A DNA stretch of 64,000 nucleotides from Moniliella sp. 'wahieum' (lineage: Eukaryota > Basidiomycota > Moniliellomycetes > Moniliellales > Moniliellaceae): the NCBI GenBank assembly GCA_003971905.1, contig RSEE01000050.1:372001-436000 (forward strand), given 5' to 3'. Positions 23,191-33,208 of the stretch are shown piece by piece. Position numbers and translations under genes: made by a program. The notes under the pieces are model-generated. The model searched no databases. It was not told where the DNA came from and saw only the letters and a list, made by a program, of their open reading frames with translations. Every line of letters begins with the position of its first letter. Position 1 is the first letter of the stretch.

Positions 23191-23400
23191 GTTGCGATGG
23201 AAGAAGGGCACTTGCCTCAGCCCTACTGGCAGCGAACCCAAAGCGGATGGAGTAGAGGTGGGGCCAAGTTACGAATGGATGTGGCGGCAATCGTAAGGGC
23301 GGAATTGCGGTTCCGCAACACAAGTGTTAATTTAAACTCTCGCCATCTCCAGAAAACGCACCCATCGAGTAGCTTCCTCTCCACCACTTTACACACCCTG

Positions 23401-24342
23401 ATGAAGTGAGTCACGCTCCCTTGGGTATTGGCGTCTATTAACTTCGACATGCAGCAACGTGCGTGCGGTCCAAAAGCTCAACGAGCGCGAACTTGAACTC
23501 GCTGTTGCGGGGGGGCGGGGGAGCTGGCACGAAGACTACAAGGACAGCGCGTACATTTTCCTCGGTGGTCTACCCAAGCAGTTGACCGAGGGAGACGTGA
23601 TTACCATCTTTTCCCAGTTCGGAGAGGTGCTAGATATTAATCTCCCGCGAGACAAGGAAAAGGGAGAACGCCGCGGGTTCGGCTTTTTGATGTACGAGGA
23701 TCAGCGGTCCACCATCCTCGCCGTTGATAACCTCAATGGAGCCGTTGTCCTTGGTCGCACGCTGCGGGTGGACCACGTTAAGGGGTACAAACAGCCCAAA
23801 AACGTGGGAAGGATGGAAAGCTGCACGAGGCGGAGGAACAAAGCTTGAACGCTGCTCCTCGACTTTTGTCGCCGGGCCAAGCACGATCCCTGAACCCGAA
23901 GGAGACCTTGAAGACCCCCTCCTGATGTTCAAGGACAACCTCTCGGATGGAGAGGAACAGCGCAAGGAAGAAAAGAGGATTAGAAAAGCGGAGCGAGCTA
24001 AAATTCGTGAAGAAAGAGCAAGCCGGAGGGAACGGCATGGCTCATCCCATTCCCACTCCCACTCCCGCTCCCATTCGCATCGTGAATCGGCATGACCGCC
24101 CCCGCTCCCCTCGCGACGACCGCACGGACAACAAAGATCATCATCGCAGCCGCTCTGAGCATCACAGTAGGCACGATCGTGAGCCTGATCGCCGGCATTC
24201 CCATCGGCCACGAGAAGAACGCCCACGTTCCTACCGTGATGAGCACCGGACCAGGACAGGTCCCGCTCGCGTTCTCCCGCCGGTCCACAGAGGCGCGTCG
24301 GTGATAACTGAAACCCCTTATCATTGTGCCGTTCAAGCTTGA
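23401..24342 (+). CDS. IST3: U2 snRNP/RES-complex splicing factor IST3 (RBMX2-like)
   Basis: IST3/Cwf29 (human RBMX2) is an RRM protein of the RES complex in the activated spliceosome. The first exon is only five bases (ATGAA); an intron at 23406-23454 (GTGAGT donor) completes the second codon, giving MNNVRAVQKLNERELELAV. The RRM follows: DSAYIFLGGLPKQLTEGDVI (RNP2 YIFLGGL), FSQFGEVLDINLPRDKEKGE, RGFGFLMYEDQRS (RNP1) and AVDNLNGAVVLGRTLRVDHV. After one frame change near 23820 come EGDLEDPLLMFKDNL and a Lys/Glu-rich segment, then a His/Arg/Asp-rich tail (RHDRPRSPRDDRTDNKDHHR) in a third frame. The family is normally N-terminal RRM plus basic tail. The end at 24342 assumes the tail frame; an alternative stop is at 24095. 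Confidence 0.9.
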
Positions 24343-24885
24343 TCATCATGGGATGGACGTTCTTTCATTCGTCATACACCAAGGGCATGTCAGGGCTTGG
24401 GCTCAGCAACAATGGGTCGCGCCAGTAAAGGCTAACTTTCAGAAACCACACATTGCCGCTGATAGGAGAGGATAGGTGACTGTTATCGACAACTGGTCAT
24501 GCTTTAGTCGGTCGATCAACCACTTGACCTGCACTTATACTGTCACAATAACCATCGTCAGGACCAACGCGTTCGTTCAGACCGAGACACACGTGGCTGG
24601 CACAATTGGTGGTATACGGGTGGACGTGACACGGATCCGAGGGTCGACAGCAGCCACACCATCTCGTCTGGCGCAGGTGGAAAAATAACAGGTGTAGCAA
24701 CCCACATATGGGAGACACTGCGGCTTCCCTTGTTTGAGGAACGTTTGGTCGGACTGAACCGTCTCGTGGCCGGGTGAAGTCATTGTTTGCCCACAGCACA
24801 TGCTAGAAGAGAAAGAGGGGGATGAGCGTGTCATTTGTAGAGTGTACAAGAGAGCCAAGGGGGTTCTACACGGAGTATGTGTGCG
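24343..24885. other. Short intergenic stretch between convergent genes
   Basis: Lies between the 3' ends of IST3 and the metallopeptidase gene. No protein-like frame or repeat seen. Confidence 0.5.
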
Positions 24886-27097
24886 CTAGATGCGACGTAG
24901 CAGCCCCAAACTATATAACCACCCGTTGGTAGACCCGTATAGCCCTGCCACCTCTTTGCCGGCAAAAGAAAGGTGCGTTCCCCGCCTCCACCTCCCCCGT
25001 ACCAGTCGCTCTTGCGCCCACTTGTTAGTTCCAGCTGGAGAGCATCGATCCATGCTCCACTCCGCACATTGATGGCAGCGAGGTACTCACCCGGATGGAC
25101 TTCAAACCGGTAGGCTGTGCCTCCACCGCCTGAAAGCTCGCTCCAACGCGTGCCATCCGAGTATTCGACCTCCAGTCCATCCACATAGGCGCCTGCACGT
25201 ACAATGAACGCAGTCATTGAACAGCCGAGTAGCTGTTTTTAAAGACATGCAGACACTCTGGGCCAGCCATTTGGCCTGAGAAGGAGCCCTTGGCAAGTCC
25301 AAAGGGAACGTCGGCCAGATGAATGGGCACTGCAAAAGCTTGTGTGCGATAATTCTCAACTGTCGTCTGCCGTAGGTTGCAGGCCACGACGTTGATCCTC
25401 ACCGTGCGCGCCGAGGGATCAAGCACGTCGTATCCCACCAGCGATGACATCCACTTGGAATCGAGCAACAAGGACGACGGAGGGGCATGCCCCCCCTGCA
25501 GCCCCGTAAATTCGATATGCGTGGTCAAATCACCGTCCCCCCCCTCGCCTTGGGGCTTGGTATAGATCTCGATCGCACCAACTCCACAGGGAGCATTGAC
25601 CTCCAAACCGTTGACCCCAGCTTCATACGTGGGCTCGGCAGAGCACCAGAGGCGGTAAGCTTCGGGCCCGGCATTGGAGTTGTAAAAGGGAAGAGGCGGG
25701 TCCGTGGGAAGAGCTTGGGATGGATGCCAGCGTCCCCTCACCGCCTGCAGTCGGTGGAGGTAATTCATGCCACTGTCGTTTGCTGGGGTAATGGGGTTCA
25801 CGTTCTCTTCGCCTGGGGCGTGCCGCTGGGTGCGGGCACCCTCACAGGTCATAAACGCTCTGTTCCACTCAACGTACCCACGAAGCATGATTCCCCCCGG
25901 CCAATGGGGGTTATTGAACGCATGGCCCACTTCGTGCACAAACGCGCCCGAACCAATGTTGAGCGTCTCGAATGTACCCACATTCGCCTACATCATTAAC
26001 ACAAAACTGCTCATCCGTCCGTTCGTGACTTTGCATCGCTTCCGTTAGCTCATCAAGCCCATGTGGTGCGGCCCAGATCCAGTGACTCCCCATTACGCCA
26101 AACGATAGACCCCCCGGATCGGCGGACCCGACTGCCGCGTGACCACGGAGCAGAGGAATAGAAGGATCCCAGTGCGTGTCAAGCACCAGAACTGCGATCG
26201 GGCCTTTGGTGGCCTGCCTAATGGCCTGGGGCACTGAGGCGAAGAAAGGCTTCGTAGGCGAAGGTGTGCATTGCCCCATCATTCTTGGCATTGGGGTTCT
26301 GCTGAGCATTGTCGGGGTCGAGGAACTCGGCCACCGAATGGTCGGAGACAAGCACGTGCACGGTGGGGTACTCACTCACCTCACGCTGCCGGTGACCCAT
26401 CTTGGGTTGATCGTCGCCGTCGTTGTCATCAAGGGCAAACGTGCGCCGGCCCAGGCCCTGACGGTGCATCTGCTCCCCTTGAAACGCCTGCCACAGGTAT
26501 GCCTGCAGAGCAAAGCGGCGCTTAACTTCGTTCATTGAGCGCAGACGGTTTGCCTGTTCTCCCGGAGGCGCATCTACCAAGGCGCGTGAGGGTGTCCCGG
26601 CGCTGGTGGGCTAGCGAGCTTGCGTCCCAACTGGCTCAACAAGCCTGAATGAGACGACGTTGGAGCCTCATCCGGGGCGCGGAGGGAAGGACTGTCCTTG
26701 GCGACTAGTATTGCGAGATGAAGCGGTGGAGTTCCACGGTCGTCGCGCTGGTACCAAATGCTGAAGGGCAGCTGGGCAACGCTTCGCTCATGCTGTTGCC
26801 ACGCTCGGCCGTCATAGTGCAGAATCTGGAAGCGTGGGTGTACTCTCCGTTAAACAACTGAAGAGTCAGTTCATTCGGGCCGGGAGAGAGCGGGACAATC
26901 GCCTTGAAGTGCCCATGATTGATTTGCCAGACAAGTGGGTCATATTTGCCGTCGGCAGCGGCGACCAGAAGCGTGCCCCGAGGGGCAGTATAGTTCTCTA
27001 CTACACCTTGAAGAATCAGTACACGCTGGTATACTGTTTCCCGGTTCGCCACATTCTGCACCACAATCTGCGGCGCTGCGTTCTTGGAGCCAAACAT
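24886..27097 (-). CDS. Zinc metallopeptidase with C-terminal jacalin-like lectin domain
   Basis: This matches the fungal YIL108W / SPAC607.06c family of putative zinc metalloproteinases. The ATG at 27097 opens MFGSKNAAPQIVVQ and an N-terminal beta-rich part (VLILQGVVENYTAPRGTLLV). The middle has NEVKRRFALQAYLWQAFQGE, VLVLDTHWDPSI and GGLSFGVMGSHW. The zincin site reads GAFVHEVGHAFNNPHWPGGI: HEVGH is the HExxH zinc and catalytic motif, followed by a third candidate His and a Met-containing GIMLRGY, as expected for the Met-turn side. The C-terminal domain (about 24886-25217) is jacalin-like: GGGGTAYRFEVHPGEYLAAI, WIDALQLELTSGRKSDWYGG, and then VAGLYGSTNGWLYSLG before the stop. Frame changes lie near 26300, 25990 and 24960. 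Substrate and location are unknown; no signal peptide is visible, so a cytosolic enzyme is likely. Confidence 0.85.
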
Positions 27098-27274
27098 GTT
27101 GTCTAGAGTTGAAGGTCGAACGGCGAGGGAAGAACACGAGTCCTTCGCAGTTCAGGCCGTTCAAGATGCTCATGTTATGTATGTAGTACATATGGCCGGG
27201 TGACTTGCCGTGCGATCTTGGTGTTGGGTGGCCGCGGTGGCCGTGGCCCGTGTCAGGCCTCAGGGTAGGCGTGT

Positions 27275-27345
27275 GACATGTGACGTGACATGTGACATGC
27301 ATCATTGAATCGTGTGACGCGTGCCGTGTGATAACACGTCGCGGT
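27275..27345. repeat. TGA+CATG words with variants
   Basis: GTGACATGTGACGTGACATG, TGACATGCATCATTG and GTGTGACGCGTG follow one another. The spacers are TGA, with tetramers CATG and CGCG; the register is less regular than in the AGCT arrays. Confidence 0.7.
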
Positions 27346-27569
27346 GGTCGTGCTCTCAGATCAGAGATCTCATGTACCATTGCACCTTCCGGTATATGCG
27401 GCCTGCGCCTTGTGAGTTCCCGAGTCGCGCAGCGTGTGGTCCATCCTCCTCCACGGTCGGCTCTCGTTGAGAATATGGGGGTCACATGGATGGAAGAGAG
27501 TGCGCAAGGGTCAATGACCACGACCGCATGTCACACCCCCTTCTCATCTCGATCTCATCCAACTGTCTC

Positions 27570-27611
27570 TTCAAGCTTCACTAGCTTCACTAGCTTCACT
27601 AGCTTCACTTT
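27570..27611. repeat. 9-bp tandem array CTTCACTAG
   Basis: TTCAAGCTTCACTAG is followed by two more CTTCACTAG units and a partial one. The unit fuses the AGCTTCA and TCACTAG words of the seven-base arrays, so two array types have combined. Confidence 0.85.
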
Positions 27612-29099
27612 TGGGTTATTGGGTGCCAGGGTAAAAAGCCATATGATGTGCTCAAACGATGTCGATGACACGCATGTGACATCCGACCACACCTGCAGTT
27701 GCTAGTTGCTGCGCGATGATTGATGAACGGGGGGGGCACAGGGTACAGAGTTGGAGACCAATGTGAACCTCTGTTTTTCGGTGAGCTCGAAAGGCACTCA
27801 AGTGGCTGCGGACATACAGGAAAGCTCAGTGCTCAGTCTGAGCGCGGCTCAGCTCAGTACCCACAGTGGAGTTATTGAACGTTTCCCATGTATTCCCTTT
27901 TCCTATCAGTGTATCAATATCCAATTGATAACCCACGGAAAGGGGCCGGTGAGGGGCCGGGTGACGCTCCTCCCGTGCCTCTCTCTGTTCCCGCCCCCCC
28001 CCCCGCTGCCCTCGCTCCTTTTTTGTTTTGCCATTCGCGCTGCCCCCCCCTTGCCCCTTTGCCCCCTTTTCGTTGTGCGCGCAACACACCCGCACACCCG
28101 CCCCGTAGACGCACAGGCCGGTTCACGTAGCTGTCCATCCGCAGCGCGACGACAGTCCAAAAGATTGAAGGATCCACAGAGTATGCCAAACAAGGGCAAC
28201 GTGCGCTACTGCCATCATTGTGGACGTTGCAGGGATGTTGATGGACGACAACCGAGGGGAGAGAGACAGAGTCCCTAGCCCATAGCGGTGATGCCAGGAG
28301 CCCATAGGCCATCATGCATCACTTCCGTCCAGCAGATGCTGCGACCCATATTGGCTCTTGTTTTGCCTGGGAAAGCGGGACCACATCTACAAACGTGTGC
28401 CTGATGTGCGGCGGAGACCCTCTTGGTGTCCAGACCCACTCTTGTGAATCGTAAAAAAGGGGGCTCTGTCCCGGCTTGTGCCGTGCACCTCGGCTGTGTG
28501 GGCCTCTGGCCGTGTAAGACGGTAAAAAACACAACGCACATCGACGTAACGCGTAACGTAACATCAGTTTTGTTGGAGGATTCCATAGCCCGTTCGGCTG
28601 TGTCATCCGGGCGTGCCTCTCTGTCGTCGACTGGATCTGACAAGCGCTCCTACAGTCCTCTAGGCCATTCTATCAAAAGCGTCAACCCCTGAACCAGATC
28701 CCTTATTTCCCCTTTTCTTGTCCACCCACAAACAGACAGCATGTTGATGCGCCGCACACAGTGCACCCACTTCTCAAAAATTGAGTATTACTTAGTAGCG
28801 CTGCTCCCCACCGACGCGTCCTATATCCTCCACATATATAGCCCACTGTCCTTTTCAGTGTAGATGCCCATACGGTAACCTCCTCTTTTCGCTCCCTCGC
28901 CTCCTCTTCTCGCTCCGTCTCCTCCGCCCATTGCGCCTCTCTTCCCTCCCCATACCACCAGCATGACAACCCTCCCTGCTTCCAACTCCACCACTCCATC
29001 CCCCCGGATGGGCCTCACCGCTTCCCCCTCCTCCTCTTTCTCCCCGCTTCGGCCTCTTCCGCCTCTTCATCCTCAATCACATCGCCCCCTAGCAGCATT

Positions 29100-29606
29100 A
29101 TGCTCGCCCCGCCCCACTCGCCCGTCGCCACCTCCCTCCTGCGCGCCACCCTGACATGCACCCCCCGCACCTGCACCGGCCCTTACATCGGATGGTAAGC
29201 CCCCCCCTCCGCCATGCGCACCTGTACGCGCCCCACGCCCAGCTAACGCAATGCTTCTTCCCCTTGATCGCACAGGTCAAGCAATCGAATCAAGAACATG
29301 CAATGTTCGCAGTGCGACGTGTTTTGCCAGTTGGCCTACCGCCGTCAGAATGAATTCGCGCAGCGTACTGCTCCACCTGCTGGAACGCGCGGCGATCTTC
29401 CTTGCCTTCCTTGCTTTAACGCCTTTACCACCTCTCATCTACGGCTGTGGTGGCTCTACACCCTCCCCTCCGCCGCTTCCGCCGCCTACTATCTATATAC
29501 CTCACCACACAGACGTGTTGTTTTGTATTGTTTTGTTTGGTTCCACACTTGTTGTCCATATCCGCCTCCTCCCCTCCTCCTGCCTCCTCGTACGTTGTTT
29601 CAATAA
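29100..29606 (+). CDS. Possible spliced gene, unknown product
   Basis: An ATG at 29100 opens MLAPPHSPVATSLLRATLTC, and a good intron (29195-29275, GTAAGC donor, CACAG acceptor) joins it in frame to SSNRIKNMQCSQCDVFCQLA, then about 90 more residues. The spliced frame gives 141 residues. The CSQC/CQ cysteines could bind metal but no family is recognised. The evidence is only the splice sites, the frame continuity across them and an upstream TATA-like element; after about 29390 the sequence looks non-coding, so the true protein may end or splice elsewhere. Confidence 0.3.
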
Positions 29607-30762
29607 GCATATCCTTGTTGAGGGCCCACAGGCCCTATTGTTGTTCCTCCTCAACACTTGCCCCATCCATCGAGAGCTCGTTGCGCTCCCAGCCTCAGTG
29701 CACCCTGCTGTCGCTTGCCCGCTCCCAGGCCAAAGTACCTCAGTATTGTACCGCGCCCACCCATTGACCCACGAACTCAGCCCAAGTGCTGCTGCCTCAG
29801 CTCTCCTCTCGTCGTAGGTACCGGGTTAAGACGGGCGGGGCATGACACTACGCTGTACCTCCTCCCCGGCTCACCTCGCAGAGATGTGATGGACGTCGCG
29901 GAACCCATCTCTGGTCTCTCGTGCACTCCTCCAGCTGTTGATTCACAAGATTGCATTTGCCATTGGAGTGCATTGTGAGGTTTCCCCTTCCCCTCTACTC
30001 CTAGAGTGATGAGCGAGAGAGATAGAGAGAAGGAAAGGACAAGGCACAGTTACTCTGCTACCCATGGCGTACGAGAGCAACAGACTGAGGACAAAGAGCA
30101 AAAGGCGAAATGGCAGAGCGGCGTGGCCAACCCAACGGGTGTGGTGGCCGGGAACCAAGCTACTCTTCGAGCGCAGCAGAACGGTAGGGCTGCAATATGG
30201 AGAGTGCACCGTCTTGATGGGGAAGCGGTCCCAGTTGGGACAGAGACCTTCAATGTACGTGCCCGCTACAATGATGAAGGGAGCAGTGTGTATGTTGCAA
30301 TATGGCTGCCGTAGCTACCACCTCTCCACCCGCCTCGATCCCCTTGGCGCCATGGGCCAAGAAAATTCCCACCGACTGAGCAATAGTAGGTTGCTCATCT
30401 TTCCCATCCACGCGTATAAAAACTGGCATCCGGATGAGCAGCGTATCGATCCCCGCCTTGGCTCTAGGTTGGACGCCGTGCTGTGGCGCCCCCATATGCC
30501 CGGGGCACCTTCCAGTACCAGAAGGGAAAAGTGCGGTGTTTGGCTGCCGTTGAGGAGTGCTTCCACCACCGACGACTGAGGATTATGAGATGTGAGTTCG
30601 CTTCAGCACACCGGACGGCTCTGTCTTGCGCTGTGCGGATAAGCGAAGTGAGGGGGGTGGGTTTCCCACAGAGTGCACCTGCTGTTTAGCCAGCTTGGAG
30701 ATGTTTTGGACTTGGTCAATTCTCCACCTCGCCATCTTTTCCTGCATCAAACTGTGGAGCTA
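29607..30762. other. Unresolved region, possible minus-strand coding fragments
   Basis: On the minus strand between about 30570 and 30090, three consecutive protein-like pieces lie in different frames: MVEALLNGSQTPHFSLLVLE, AKAGIDTLLIRMPVFIRVDG with TIAQSVGIFLAHGAKGIEAG, and IVAGTYIEGLCPNWDRFPIK. Their order suggests one gene with base errors like its neighbours. The opening VEALLNGS resembles N-terminal motifs of some fungal regulators, but no domain is clear. I do not assign a function. Confidence 0.3.
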
Positions 30763-30978
30763 GATGCAATTGCACTTGTGGTAGTGGTGGTCTAACAGCC
30801 AACCAGCAACACCTACTACAGAGGAACATCAAAAGCACTGGGGGAGTCGTCACCAGGGGCTAAGCTGCGGAACAAAGACAAACAGGAGAGAAAATACAAC
30901 AGAATTCCTAGGCCTGAGGAACGACTGAAGGGGCTTGGGCCCAAGCACGAGCGCCCCGGTGGCCCAACAGGACTGATG
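30763..30978 (+). repeat. Dispersed repeat family R2, copy 1
   Basis: Shares GATGCAATTGCAC, GGTGGTCTAA, GCCAACCAGCAAC, GTCACCAGGGGCTAAGCTGC, GGAACAA, AACAGGAGAGA, AGGCCTGAG and AAGCACGAGC, in order, with 62064-62259 in the same orientation. No protein is encoded. Outside these limits similarity fades quickly, so this is either a short element or the conserved core of an older one. Confidence 0.75.
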
Positions 30979-31454
30979 AAAGGGAGGTGGAGACGCCAAT
31001 GAATCTTTTGGGAAAGCTACTCAAAAGATGCGTATAGGGACGTTGGTGGCCGCTTTGGCCACGCCGGACATAACCAGCCCGTTCCGGTCCGATCGGCCTG
31101 ATAGTGACTAGTGACTACGCTTCCGCGGCATTTGGGGGGCGGACGAAAGCGGAGGCCCGCGTATAACCTGTAACACTAGTAGGGAGAGTTGGTCGCTCAC
31201 AGAGGGAGACGAAGGCTTGAGTGGAAGTGGTTTCGGTCGGTAGCACCGGAGTCCACAGCAAGGCGCAGCCGGGGATAAGCACGCCAGGGAGCCACAGTGC
31301 TATACGATGGCGGTCACCGGTCACCGGTCACCCTGCCTGCTCCACGTCATCACCCGCAAATAAACATATCAGCGCTCGGATGACTGCCGAAGGAATGCAG
31401 ATCTCGCCTCTTAGCTGCCCCCACAACTTCCACCACCACGCCCCTCTCCACACC
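30979..31454. other. Intergenic stretch upstream of MGST3
   Basis: No reading frame resembles a protein. A CTAG word (GTGACTAGTGACTACG near 31104) and the CCGG array at 31311-31333 are the only repeats. The last 100 bases are probably the MGST3 promoter. Confidence 0.5.
31311..31333. repeat. Heptamer array, TCA+CCGG units
   Basis: Three tandem CGGTCAC units about 120 bp upstream of the MGST3 start codon. Confidence 0.85.
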
Positions 31455-32044
31455 ATGTCGCTCGCTGTTTCTCTTCCCAAGACTATGGTTTCGTCGCCAT
31501 CGCCGTCGCTGCCTCCTCCTTGTTGACTTTTTGGCAATGCACCGTCGTCGGAAAAGCCCGCAAGGCTGCCGGCGTGCCCTACCCCTACACCATGGCCGAG
31601 AGGAGCGTGGCTGAGGCCGATCCCAAGGCCAACATCTTCAATTGCGCCCAGCGTGCTGTATGTATCCGTCTCTTGTGGACACCCCTTCTGTTTGCTAACC
31701 TCCTCCTGTTCTACCTGAACATGTAGCACCAGAACACGCTCGAAAACGTATGTCCTCGTCCTTATCCTACCGGGGAATGATCATCCTTCCTTGTATTGTA
31801 ACTGACACGCTTCTTCGTCCAGTACCCTTCTGTCTTGGCCACGACCATCATCTCGGGCCTGGTTCACCCACGTATCGCGGCTGCTGCTGCCTTTGTTTGG
31901 ATTGTTGGTCGCGTGGCCTACACACTTGGGTATAGCACTGGCAAGCCCGCTGGCCGCTACCACGGCTTCGTCATTTCTACACTCGGCCAGTTCGCTTTGA
32001 CTGGCACTACGGTGTACGCGGGCTACGAGCTCTTGACTGCTTAA
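31455..32044 (+). CDS. MGST3: Microsomal glutathione S-transferase 3 (MAPEG family)
   Basis: A small four-helix membrane enzyme of the MAPEG superfamily that conjugates glutathione and reduces lipid hydroperoxides in the ER or outer mitochondrial membrane. MSLAVSLPK opens at 31455; one base is missing before DYGFVAIAVAASSLLTFWQC, the first membrane helix. Next comes VPYPYTMAER, and the family signature FNCAQRA, HQNTLEN, YPSVLATT is assembled over two introns (31658-31726 and 31748-31822). Exon 2 is only 21 bases, HQNTLEN exactly. The last exon has PRIAAAAAFVWIVGRVAYTL, GYSTGKPAGRYHG and a final helix before TAA at 32042. The length, about 150 residues, is normal. The exon boundaries are well supported because the signature becomes continuous after splicing. 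Confidence 0.92.
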
Positions 32045-32572
32045 GCTTGCGCTTGCGGCAAGATCCTTTTATCTCTTGTCCACACTTCCCCTGCCCACTT
32101 CAGATGGCTTAGCTCCTTACCTTCCCCCCTTTTTTTACTCACCGCTCGTGTCAACGTACAGTAGTACCCAAACTGTAACCTTCCATGACGGACCTCTACA
32201 CCGTCAGGACACTAGGTTCATGACCATACACCCATGAGTTGGCCATAGATCCAGGGCATTGCCTTGACCGTATCTGCCGCGAATGGTTTCTCCGCTATTG
32301 GCCCTCACGCCTCACTATATAACTGCCAGTCTCCATACTCTTCAGCACCTACATTCCGGCCAACGTGTACACTAAGGCAGTCGCAAGACTAGCATCTCAT
32401 GGTCTGGATGACATTCCAGCCCCCATCTAAGGCGACGGGCCCAAACCCCGACTGCAACGAAGCAACACAATTGCTGTTTGGCACCATTCCTGGAAAGGGC
32501 TTTGTTGAGCGCCAGGCTGGCCAAACGTTCAAGATGAATCTTGAGATTAGGACAACGGGTACAATGAATTGC
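32045..32572. other. Intergenic stretch between MGST3 and the MWFE gene
   Basis: Convergent 3' ends. It includes a CACTATATAACTGCC TATA-like element near 32313 with no supported gene behind it; short frames only. Confidence 0.45.
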
Positions 32573-32990
32573 TTACTGCATGCGCCAGAGCGTCGACTGT
32601 GAGTCGACGGCATGAAACTCTGGCGGGGCCTCGGGGTCTGTCTGCAAAGAGTCACAGGGGTTAGTGTCTGTCCAGTCGGTAACAGCAGAGGGAGGGTGGG
32701 GAGCGGGGACGCGGAGTCGCAGTCATGAACGTACCCGTTGACCTCGATATGTGTTTGTCAGGCTCCGGTCTCGACTCATCATGATGTCGATCCACTTGTC
32801 ATGCTTGATGCGCGGGTTCTGCAAGAGGGAAAAGCGGTTACGAGTTAGACGGCGCATGATGGTGCAGGGGAGACAACACATACCTTGCCTTCGTTGGCAA
32901 ACCGGGCTCCTTGGTACTGGGCCTGGCCCCAGACACCATAGAAGGCAAGGATGATGCCGCAAGGCAGGAGAGCGTCCAGGGAACAGGCAT
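32573..32990 (-). CDS. Complex I accessory subunit MWFE/NDUFA1-like
   Basis: A small single-helix subunit of NADH:ubiquinone oxidoreductase in the mitochondrial inner membrane. The start MPVPW and the following DALLPCGIILAFYGVWGQAQ match fungal MPVPFEALIPYAIIIG-type N-termini. Exon 1 (32884-32990) is one base short of a whole number of codons: CCCTGGACGCT stands where CCCTGGGACGCT is expected. After an intron with GTATGT donor (32819-32883), exon 2 gives NPRIKHDKWIDIMMSRDRSL with TNTYRGQ, the family's basic matrix segment. A second intron (32642-32734, GTACGT donor) leads to TDPEAPPEFHAVDSQSTLWR and TAA at 32573. Exons 2 and 3 are in phase without correction. Total length would be about 86 residues, normal for fungi. 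Confidence 0.88.
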
Positions 32991-33208
32991 GCTTGGTCGT
33001 CGTGCAGCGGCTGGTGGTCGACAGAACGAGGCGGTCCCCCACCAGCAGGACTGGGATTACTAACGCTCCCCGCTCGGTGCAACCCATCAAACATCGCCTT
33101 CCGCTTGGGCGGAATAACATCCCCGGCCGGAAGCGGAACCAGATTCGGGCTTGCATTTCAATCTCTCAACCATCTACGCCCCCCCCCCCCCCCACCACCA
33201 CCGTCGCT
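32991..33208. promoter_or_regulatory. Shared divergent promoter with 15-base C run
   Basis: Only 218 bp separate the start codons of the MWFE gene (minus) and SNRNP40 (plus). A run of 15 C at 33179-33193 followed by CACCACCACC lies 15 bases upstream of the SNRNP40 ATG, so it would be in its 5' leader. No TATA box is evident. Confidence 0.6.

Larger units (their letters stand above)
27098..29099. other. Intergenic region with heptamer arrays and C-rich stretch
   Basis: Two kilobases without a recognisable gene. It holds CATG-type arrays at 27275-27345, a 9-bp array at 27570-27611, an 11-base C run near 27994 in a pyrimidine-rich stretch, and TATA-like CCACATATATAGCCC near 28830. The TATA-like element and CT-rich leader at 28860-28960 could be the promoter of a plus-strand gene starting near 29 kb. 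Confidence 0.5.
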
